DNA from: Bacteroidales bacterium
GTDB taxonomy: Bacteria > Bacteroidota > Bacteroidia > Bacteroidales > GCA-2748055
Direction: 5' to 3'
NCBI GenBank assembly: GCA_029934875.1
Contig: JAOZLK010000218.1
Location: 1 to 7,309, forward strand
DNA: 7,309 nucleotides
Shown here piece after piece: positions 1-5,882 of the stretch. Position numbers and translations under genes: made by a program. Numbering within the stretch: the stretch's first letter is position 1; every line of letters begins with the position of its first letter. Below the pieces are notes generated by a model. That model saw only the letters and a list, made by a program, of their open reading frames with translations, was not told the origin of the DNA and did no database searches.

Positions 1-1
1 T

Positions 2-748
2 GCCAGGATGGATGCCGATGATGTAGCCCGACCTGAAAGGCTGGGCTTGCAGGTTGATTTTTTAAATCAAAATCCTGCTTATGGTGCGGTGGCCGGCCTG
101 GTGAAACATGTGGGAGATCCTGAAACAAGCGGGGGATTCAAACGATTTGTGGAGTGGAACAATTCTGTGGCTTCCTACGAGGAAATCTACAACAGGCGCT
201 TTATTGAAGCCCCCATCGTCAATCCCACTGCTATGTGGAGGAGGCAGACAATGGACCGCTTTGGGCCTTACCGTTCGGGCGATTTTCCTGAAGATTATGA
301 GATGTGGCTGAGGTGGCTTGACAGGGGGGTAAAGATTGCCAAAGTACCACGAGTTGTGCTGGACTGGTATGATTCTGAGGAAAGGCTTACGCGAACAGAT
401 CCGATATACAGCGACAGGGCATTCTACGAGATTAAAAGCCGCTACCTGGCTAAATGGCTTTCGGAACACAATGCTTATCATCCGGGGGTATGGATCTGGG
501 GTGCCAGCCGGATATCGCGTCGCAGGGCAAAAATACTGGAAGAGAAGGGGGTCAGGATCGATGCCTTTATCGATACCAAGAAGAGTCGACAGCTGGATCG
601 CAAGCTGATCTATTATGAAGATCTGCCTCCTGCGGGAAAGGGCTTTATTCTCACCTATATCCGGCAAATGAACAACCGTGAAAAAATCCAGACTTTCCTG
701 GAGGCGAGGGGATATGTGGAAGGGAAGGACTACCTGCTGGTTTCCTGA
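2..748 (+). CDS. Family 2 glycosyltransferase, C-terminal part (5' end outside window)
   Basis: This is a GT-A fold glycosyltransferase that would transfer a sugar from a nucleotide-sugar donor, probably in the cytoplasm during surface polysaccharide or glycan synthesis. The open frame runs through the left edge, so the Met at base 8 is internal: it is the M of the family motif ARMDADD, whose DAD is the metal- and donor-binding DxD. Counting from that Met, NPTAMWRR lies at 72-79 (usually HPT in relatives) and the acceptor-side ED pair is E95-D96 in PEDYEMWLRW. About 80 N-terminal residues holding the nucleotide-binding half should lie upstream. Residues 161-246 form an extra Rossmann-like tail starting WIWGAS, with FIDTKK as a likely second strand region. 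The gene ends in TGA at 746-748, before a probable new promoter. Family assignment is firm; donor and acceptor are unknown. Confidence 0.9.
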   Translation, partial: ARMDADDVARPERLGLQVDFLNQNPAYGAVAGLVKHVGDPETSGGFKRFVEWNNSVASYEEIYNRRFIEAPIVNPTAMWRRQTMDRFGPYRSGDFPEDYEMWLRWLDRGVKIAKVPRVVLDWYDSEERLTRTDPIYSDRAFYEIKSRYLAKWLSEHNAYHPGVWIWGASRISRRRAKILEEKGVRIDAFIDTKKSRQLDRKLIYYEDLPPAGKGFILTYIRQMNNREKIQTFLEARGYVEGKDYLLVS

Positions 749-754
749 TTATAT

Positions 755-762
755 TATTTTTG
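755..762 (+). promoter_or_regulatory. Bacteroidota-type -7 promoter element (TATTTTTG)
   Basis: The eight bases match the TAnnTTTG consensus of the -7 element used by the primary sigma factor of Bacteroidota. They lie in the 32-base AT-rich gap after the glycosyltransferase stop and 18 bases before the ATG at 781, which implies a short leader of about 10-12 bases. No convincing TTTG -33 element is visible at the expected distance; the region near 734-743 is only a weak match. The element suggests that the DUF5916 gene can be transcribed independently of the glycosyltransferase gene. Confidence 0.45.
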
Positions 763-780
763 TACACATATCTCTCAGCA

Positions 781-3387
781 ATGACAATTATAAAACTTCA
801 ACTCCTATGTGCAGTATTTATTTTTTCGCTGTTCGGAAAGCTGATCCAGGCTCAGAACCTGGATTCCCTCTTGCAAAATAAGCGGGTTTATGCTACCCTG
901 AGTATTGGAGAGCTGCCATTCCCGAAGATAGATGGTGAACTGGATGATGAGATATGGAGCCTGGGGGAATGGCAGGGAGATTTTACCCAGCAACAGCCGG
1001 TAGGAGGGGTCCCCGGGAGTGAAAATACCTATATAAAAGTACTGTATGATCACTCAAGCCTTTTCGTTGCAATCATTTGCCAGGATTCAGAGCCGGATTT
1101 AATCAGGGATATTTTCGACAGGCGGGATGCCCTGAGCGGTGATATGGCTGGCATTGCACTGGATTCTTATATGGATAACAGGACTGCTTTTGAGTTCAAT
1201 CTGAGTGCAGCAGGTCAGAAGATGGACCTGAAGCATTTAGGCGACTACCAGTGGGATTTTAACTGGAACGCTGTATGGGACGGAGCAACTTCTATGTGTG
1301 ATAGTGGGTGGGTCGCTGAGATGAAGATTCCCTTTAGCCAGCTCAGATATACTAATAAAGAGGAGCATATTTGGGGAATGCATGTCTGGAGATGGATTTC
1401 CAGGAAGGCTGAGGAGGACCAGTGGCAATATATTCCTCTTCAGGCACCGGCCATGGTCTATCTTTTTGGTGAGCTACAGGGTGTGGAACAAATCCGCGGC
1501 TCCCGCCAGGTGGAGTTTTTACCCTATGTTTCAGCAAGCCTGGAATACACTGGAGAGGTGGAAGGCGAACCAAGCTTCAGGCCCAATGCAGGAATTGATG
1601 CAAAGGTCGGTATTAGCAGCGACTATACCCTAGATCTTACGATCAATCCCGATTATGGGCAGGTGGAGGCCGATCCTTCAGTTTTGAACCTCACTGCATT
1701 TGAAACTTTTTACCAGGAGAAGCGCCCCTTCTTCATGGAAGGAAACGATATTTTTGATTTTGAACTGGATGGGGATATTCCTTACTATTCAAGGCGCATA
1801 GGTAGTGCTCCAAATTTCCCAGGTAAGGTGAATTCATGGAATATCTCTGAAATTCCCAGGAATACAACCATACTGGGAGCTGCTAAACTAACCGGAAAGA
1901 GTAGCAAGGGCCTTTCTGTTGGAGTTGTAAACGGATTAACTGCAGGGGAATATGCCCTGGCTACCTCCGGTGAAGGTGAGGAGAAGGAGATACAGGTTTT
2001 ACCCATGAGCAATTATTTCTCTTCACGTGTGAAGAAGGAATTCAATGAAGGGAATACCATTGTTGGGGGAGTGTTTTCCCTTGTAAACCGGTTTACGTCC
2101 GATTCTGTCCTGACCCAGATCTTACCCTCCTCTGCTGTCAGCGGAGGATTGGACCTGCTTCACTACTGGAAGAACAAGAACTATTATTTTCAGGTGAAAT
2201 CCATAGGCAGTCAGCTTCGGGGCAGTCAGGCAGCCATCCTTAAAACTCAGCTCTCACCCATACAACTGTTCCAGAGGCCCGATGCTGATTATCTTTCTGT
2301 GGACACTACCCTGGAGCAGCTGGGAGGACATGGCGGGCTGGTGCAAATTGGTAAGAAGGGGGGGCGTTTCAATTTTGATCTGCTTGCACAGTACCGTAAT
2401 CCGGGACTGAATTTGAATGATATGGGTTTCATCAGGCAGGCCGATTTTCTTGGACAGGGGCTTGATCTGACCTACAAAATGAATGAACCCGGCAAATGGA
2501 TCAGGAATTATGAAATCGTGCTGAGCCAGAAAGCACAATGGAGTTTTGGAGGGGAGAACACCCTCAATTCAGTGGGTATATTTTTCACCTTGAAGAGCAA
2601 TAAGCTCTGGACTTATATGGCAACCTACAGTTATGAATCTACCCATATTAACACCCGCGATCTGAGGGGTGGCCCCGGGCTAAGGATTGACGGAGAGCAC
2701 CTGTCAGGGATATACCTGTCGACCAATAAGGCAAAAGATCTGTCTGCGAATGCAGGATTTCATTATAATACATTTGCGAATGCATATTCTCACCAGGAAG
2801 TTTTGCATGCAAGTATAACCTGGCTCCCGGTACGGAAAGTGAAATTAAGCGGGCGGGCGGTGATGAATTCCAGGAAGTATCACCAGCAATATGTGGCGTC
2901 CTTACATGGTGTAGAAGAGAATCTCTATGTGGTGGGTCACATTGATCAAAACACTTTCTCTTTTACCTTAAGGGCTGAATTGTTTCTCTCACCTGAGTTG
3001 TCATTGCAGTACTATGGGAGTCCATATTACTCAGTTGGTAAATATGACCAATTCAGCCAGGTTAATCAGGCGGGATCAAAGGATATTTCCCAACGACTCC
3101 AAAGTCTGGATGTTGTTTACGATGACCCCACCAACACTTACTCCTTTGATCACAACGGAGAATCATGGAGTTTTAATAATCCCGACTTTAGCTTTATGGA
3201 GTTCCGGTCCAACCTGGTGTTCCGCTGGGAATATAAGCTTGGCTCGACCCTTTATTTTGTTTGGGCCCATGACAGATCTGGATGGGAGAGCCTCTACAAT
3301 CCAATTACTGAAATTACGGATGAACTATTTGGAATTAAGGGGAATAATGTCTTTATGTTCAAATTGAATTTCTGGTTCTCTGTTTAG
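781..3387 (+). CDS. DUF5916 outer-membrane beta-barrel protein with N-terminal CBM9-like domain
   Basis: This is a predicted exported protein of 868 residues whose cellular role is not established for the family. The ATG at 781 was chosen because it opens directly into a signal peptide: a short TIIK head, a hydrophobic core, and likely cleavage after A24 (LIQA/Q). The frame is open to a TTG at 760, but that start would overlap the probable promoter. Residues about 49-225 form a CBM9-like beta-sandwich, starting KIDGELDDEIW and including DSGWVAEMKIPFSQLRY. The DUF5916 region follows from about residue 240. Its hallmarks are DLTINPDYGQVEADPS, then FYQEKRPFFMEG (about 309-320), YYSRRIG, NDMGFIRQ (about 547) and RGGPGLR (about 629). 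Alternating beta-strands run to the end, FKLNFWFSV, as in a membrane barrel. The length is normal and no break is seen. The CBM9-like fold hints at a glycan ligand, but this is inference. No SusC/SusD pair is adjacent. Confidence 0.9.
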   Translation: MTIIKLQLLCAVFIFSLFGKLIQAQNLDSLLQNKRVYATLSIGELPFPKIDGELDDEIWSLGEWQGDFTQQQPVGGVPGSENTYIKVLYDHSSLFVAIICQDSEPDLIRDIFDRRDALSGDMAGIALDSYMDNRTAFEFNLSAAGQKMDLKHLGDYQWDFNWNAVWDGATSMCDSGWVAEMKIPFSQLRYTNKEEHIWGMHVWRWISRKAEEDQWQYIPLQAPAMVYLFGELQGVEQIRGSRQVEFLPYVSASLEYTGEVEGEPSFRPNAGIDAKVGISSDYTLDLTINPDYGQVEADPSVLNLTAFETFYQEKRPFFMEGNDIFDFELDGDIPYYSRRIGSAPNFPGKVNSWNISEIPRNTTILGAAKLTGKSSKGLSVGVVNGLTAGEYALATSGEGEEKEIQVLPMSNYFSSRVKKEFNEGNTIVGGVFSLVNRFTSDSVLTQILPSSAVSGGLDLLHYWKNKNYYFQVKSIGSQLRGSQAAILKTQLSPIQLFQRPDADYLSVDTTLEQLGGHGGLVQIGKKGGRFNFDLLAQYRNPGLNLNDMGFIRQADFLGQGLDLTYKMNEPGKWIRNYEIVLSQKAQWSFGGENTLNSVGIFFTLKSNKLWTYMATYSYESTHINTRDLRGGPGLRIDGEHLSGIYLSTNKAKDLSANAGFHYNTFANAYSHQEVLHASITWLPVRKVKLSGRAVMNSRKYHQQYVASLHGVEENLYVVGHIDQNTFSFTLRAELFLSPELSLQYYGSPYYSVGKYDQFSQVNQAGSKDISQRLQSLDVVYDDPTNTYSFDHNGESWSFNNPDFSFMEFRSNLVFRWEYKLGSTLYFVWAHDRSGWESLYNPITEITDELFGIKGNNVFMFKLNFWFSV

Positions 3388-3409
3388 TGAATTATTTGTT
3401 ATTTTAGAT

Positions 3410-3442
3410 CAATCCAAAAACCCAATCCAAAAACCCAATCCA
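3410..3442 (+). repeat. 13-base tandem repeat, about 2.5 copies, abutting a start codon
   Basis: The unit AATCCAAAAACCC occurs at 3411-3423 and again at 3424-3436, followed by a partial copy AATCC at 3437-3441. The 13-base period extends one base further at each end. The array fills the leader directly before the ATG at 3442 and contains no Shine-Dalgarno sequence. It is A-rich, as is common before Bacteroidota start codons. It could be a slippage product; no function can be assigned from the sequence. Confidence 0.9.
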
Positions 3443-4368
3443 TGAAACGCAGATCATTTATCAAAAGCAGTTTTGCTGCCTCTGCTGCCCTGGCTTCCGG
3501 AGGTCTTGTCCATGCCTCTGCAAGCCCGAATCAGGTGGCAAAGTTAGAGAAGAATAATTTCAAATTGAAATATGCCCCACACTTTGGTATGTTTAAGCAT
3601 AATGCAGGAGATGACCTTCTGGACCAGCTACAGTTTATGGCTGATGCCGGGTTTACAGCCATGGAGGACAATGGGATGAAGAGCAGGGAAATCTCCATGC
3701 AGGAAAAAATAGCCAGTAAGATGGCCAAGCTGGGAATGGAAATGGGTGTTTTTGTGGCCCATACCATATACTGGAAGGAGCCCAGCCTGACCAGCGGTAA
3801 TCAGGAAAAACTGGACCTCTTCCTCAAGGAGGTTAAGGAATCGGTTGATGTGGCCAAACGGGTCAATGCAAAATGGATGACTGTTGTCCCGGGATTTGTC
3901 ACCCTGCGAAAGGATATGGGATATCAGACAGCCAATGTGGTAAATGCCCTCAGGCGCGCCAGTGAAATTCTGGAGCCCCACGACCTGACAATGGTACTGG
4001 AACCTTTGAATTTCAGGGATCACCCTGGCCTCTTCCTGAATAAGATTGCCCAGGGTTTTGAGGTTTGTAAGGCTGTGAACAGTCCGGCCTGTAAGATTCT
4101 TGATGATCTGTACCACCAGCAAATCCATGAAGGGAACCTGATTCCCAATATCGACCTGGCCTGGGATGAAATCGGGTACTTCCAGGTTGGTGATAATCCT
4201 GGCCGTAAGGAACCTACCACGGGAGAGATTAACTACCCCAATGTGTTCAAGCATATCCATGAGAAGGGCTATACCGGCATTGTTGGAATGGAACACGGAA
4301 ACTCCAAACCGGGCAAAGAGGGAGAGTTGGCTGTTATACAAGCCTATGCCAGCGTGGATCAGTTCTAA
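3442..4368 (+). CDS. Tat-exported hydroxypyruvate isomerase-like TIM-barrel protein
   Basis: This 308-residue protein belongs to the xylose isomerase-like TIM-barrel superfamily and is closest in motifs to hydroxypyruvate isomerase (Hyi), which interconverts hydroxypyruvate and tartronate semialdehyde. The N-terminus is a twin-arginine leader: KRRSFIK followed by an Ala-rich core to about residue 27 (HASA), so it should be exported folded. The mature barrel runs from about 40 to 303. The expected metal or acid-base residues of Hyi are all present: E187 in LEPLN, D222 in DDLYH, Q248 in FQVGD and E284 in GMEHG. The diagnostic loop GDNPGRKEPTTGEINY is at 250-265. The gene follows the DUF5916 gene after 54 bases on the same strand and may be co-transcribed with it. 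The family match is strong, but export makes a cytoplasmic Hyi role unlikely; another keto-sugar or sugar acid is a more probable substrate. Confidence 0.88.
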   Translation: MKRRSFIKSSFAASAALASGGLVHASASPNQVAKLEKNNFKLKYAPHFGMFKHNAGDDLLDQLQFMADAGFTAMEDNGMKSREISMQEKIASKMAKLGMEMGVFVAHTIYWKEPSLTSGNQEKLDLFLKEVKESVDVAKRVNAKWMTVVPGFVTLRKDMGYQTANVVNALRRASEILEPHDLTMVLEPLNFRDHPGLFLNKIAQGFEVCKAVNSPACKILDDLYHQQIHEGNLIPNIDLAWDEIGYFQVGDNPGRKEPTTGEINYPNVFKHIHEKGYTGIVGMEHGNSKPGKEGELAVIQAYASVDQF

Positions 4369-4399
4369 AATGTGTCAAAGGAATATTTTACCAAGGGAC

Positions 4400-4418
4400 A
4401 TTCCTTGCCAAAAGGAAT
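4400..4418. terminator. Hairpin between convergent genes, possible weak terminator
   Basis: ATTCCTT (4400-4406) and AAGGAAT (4412-4418) form a perfect 7-base stem with the 5-base loop GCCAA, beginning 31 bases after the isomerase stop. A second copy of AAGGAAT at 4378-4384 could pair with the same ATTCCTT instead, so two mutually exclusive hairpins are possible. No T-run follows the stem in either direction, so this is not a textbook intrinsic terminator. Its position between converging genes is the main support. Confidence 0.3.
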
Positions 4419-4438
4419 ATTCTCTCACAGCGTGCTTA

Positions 4439-4451
4439 TCCCCTTCGGGGA
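4439..4451. terminator. GC-rich hairpin between convergent genes, possible terminator
   Basis: TCCCC (4439-4443) pairs with GGGGA (4447-4451) around the loop TTC; an alternative register gives a C(TTCG)G tetraloop on a shorter stem. It lies about 50 bases beyond the stop codon of the minus-strand oxidoreductase and 71 bases beyond that of the plus-strand isomerase. It lacks a following T-run on either strand, so a termination role is only suggested by position and stability. Confidence 0.3.
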
Positions 4452-4500
4452 CAATGCCAGGCTGTATCGCGAACAATCCTTTTGGTAGTTTAGTGTTAAA

Positions 4501-5838
4501 TTATTCAGCCGCTGATCCGGCGATTGGAATGACCGCCTTAAAGTCTACCGGGCCAAGGGCCAACTCTCCTTTGGGTCCGAGAACCAGGTCAGAGCCCATC
4601 ATCTCTTCCCATGTTACTTTTTTACCGGTGTAGGCCGACTCGCGTCCCATGATTGCGGTAAGTACCGATTTGGCAGTTTCCTCGGCTTCAACAATCTGAT
4701 TGCCGGTACGAATGGCAGTAACAAGGTCGATGTGTTCCTGTACATAGGGACTGTTCATGGTGGATTCACCTGCTTCGTCGACGGGTGCAATGTATTCATA
4801 AAGCATATTCCCTTCAGCATCCCAAATGGCACTTTTACCATTGGTATAGCCTTTGGTGCCCCGGATAAATTCACTTACACTGGTAGCACAGTCGTTGATC
4901 TGGCGGCACATGCTGTTCATATGGACGCTTTTGTCATAGATAAAGTCTACACTGAAGTTGTCGTAGCAGTCGCCCGTTGGCCTTCTCAACCTGGATCCCA
5001 TCCCAACGGCCTCCAGGGGATGGCTGCCAACAAACCAGTTACTCACATCGATGTTGTGAACATGCTGCTCCACAATATGGTCGCCCGATAACCAGGTCCA
5101 GTTTACCCAGTCCCTGAGCATAAACTCCATTTCGGTCCATCCGGCCTGCTTTTCGCGATGCCACAACTTGTTCTGGTTCCAGTACACATTGGTGGCGACT
5201 ATATCTCCCATCATACCGGCCTTAACCCTGGCCAGAACGTTGTTGTAGTTCCAGGAGTGCCTGCGCTGAGTTCCTGTTACAACACACAGGCCTGCTGCTT
5301 CGGCTTGCTTGGAGGCCGCCATAACTGCACGGGCTCCTACCGGGTCAACAGCTACAGGTTTCTCCATGAATACATGTTTGCGCGCTGCCACACAGGCCTG
5401 GAAATGTTCTGGTCTGAAAAAGGGGGGTGTTGCCAGGATGACCAGGTCAAGGTCAACTTCCAGGAGCCTTTTATATGCATCAAAACCGGTGAAACAGTTT
5501 GCATCCGGAAGCTCAACACCCTTCTCATCTTTAAGCTTTGTCCGGATTCCATCGATTCTGTCCTGGAAGACATCAGCAATGGCAACGATGCTCAGCTTAG
5601 GACCTGCATCCAAAAAGTTGATGGCTGCTCCGGAACCACGTCCACCGCATCCAACAACACCAGCCCGGATGGGCTGTCCATCTACTGCAGTTTTGAGAAT
5701 CTCGGGTACCGTTACAGCACCGACACTTTCTCCCGTGGTACAGGATTTAACAATTTGGGAGGCACCGATTACTCCGAGGGCACCAATTGCGGATTTTTCG
5801 AGAAAATTACGCCTGCTGGTTTTGTTGGAAGGTTTCAT
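4501..5838 (-). CDS. Tat-exported Gfo/Idh/MocA family oxidoreductase
   Basis: This 445-residue protein is a predicted NAD(P)-dependent oxidoreductase acting on a sugar or polyol. It starts at an ATG (5838-5836) that opens a twin-arginine leader, SRRNFLEKS at 8-16, with a hydrophobic stretch to about residue 32. C33 in VKSC could be a poor lipobox cysteine. The nucleotide-binding Rossmann fold begins at about 58 with GVVGCGGRGSG, and the family's EKP motif is E159-P161 in FMEKPVA. The C-terminal sheet domain carries GDHIVEQHVHNIDVSNW (252-268), where H261 and D264 are the likely catalytic HxxD pair. Because NAD(P) is not free in the periplasm, a tightly bound cofactor as in glucose-fructose oxidoreductase, or cofactor loading before Tat export, would be expected. 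The gene lies 44 bases after the cytochrome-SUMF1 gene on the same strand, probably in its operon. Substrate is unknown; I see no sign of a GH109 glycosidase motif. Confidence 0.9.
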   Translation of the reverse strand: MKPSNKTSRRNFLEKSAIGALGVIGASQIVKSCTTGESVGAVTVPEILKTAVDGQPIRAGVVGCGGRGSGAAINFLDAGPKLSIVAIADVFQDRIDGIRTKLKDEKGVELPDANCFTGFDAYKRLLEVDLDLVILATPPFFRPEHFQACVAARKHVFMEKPVAVDPVGARAVMAASKQAEAAGLCVVTGTQRRHSWNYNNVLARVKAGMMGDIVATNVYWNQNKLWHREKQAGWTEMEFMLRDWVNWTWLSGDHIVEQHVHNIDVSNWFVGSHPLEAVGMGSRLRRPTGDCYDNFSVDFIYDKSVHMNSMCRQINDCATSVSEFIRGTKGYTNGKSAIWDAEGNMLYEYIAPVDEAGESTMNSPYVQEHIDLVTAIRTGNQIVEAEETAKSVLTAIMGRESAYTGKKVTWEEMMGSDLVLGPKGELALGPVDFKAVIPIAGSAAE

Positions 5839-5882
5839 ATGTCTTTAGTTATAAGTTGAATTTGGATGAGACAATGTAAGAA

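Noticed and set aside
62..667. A 201-codon open frame on the minus strand opposite the glycosyltransferase
   Set aside because: It is antisense to a clearly conserved GT2 frame, and its translation shows no recognisable domain.
760..780. A TTG start seven codons upstream of the DUF5916 gene
   Set aside because: It would place polar and aromatic residues before the signal peptide and overlaps the probable promoter element; the ATG at 781 gives a normal leader.
3391..3407. A promoter before the isomerase gene (TATTTTAG at 3400-3407)
   Set aside because: It matches TAnnTTTG at only five of six fixed positions and has no -33 partner, so read-through from the DUF5916 gene is equally likely.
3628..4341. 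A 237-codon open frame on the minus strand opposite the isomerase
   Set aside because: It is a shadow of the conserved Hyi-like frame and shows no protein motif of its own.
4501..5838. A GH109-type NAD-dependent glycosidase in place of an oxidoreductase
   Set aside because: GH109 enzymes share the Rossmann fold and Tat leader, but the GDHIVEQHVHNID segment here matches the wider Gfo/Idh/MocA group, and I see no GH109 signature.
5158..5859. A 233-codon open frame on the plus strand opposite the Gfo/Idh/MocA gene
   Set aside because: It is antisense to a well-supported coding frame. Its translation is rich in Cys and Gly with no recognisable fold.
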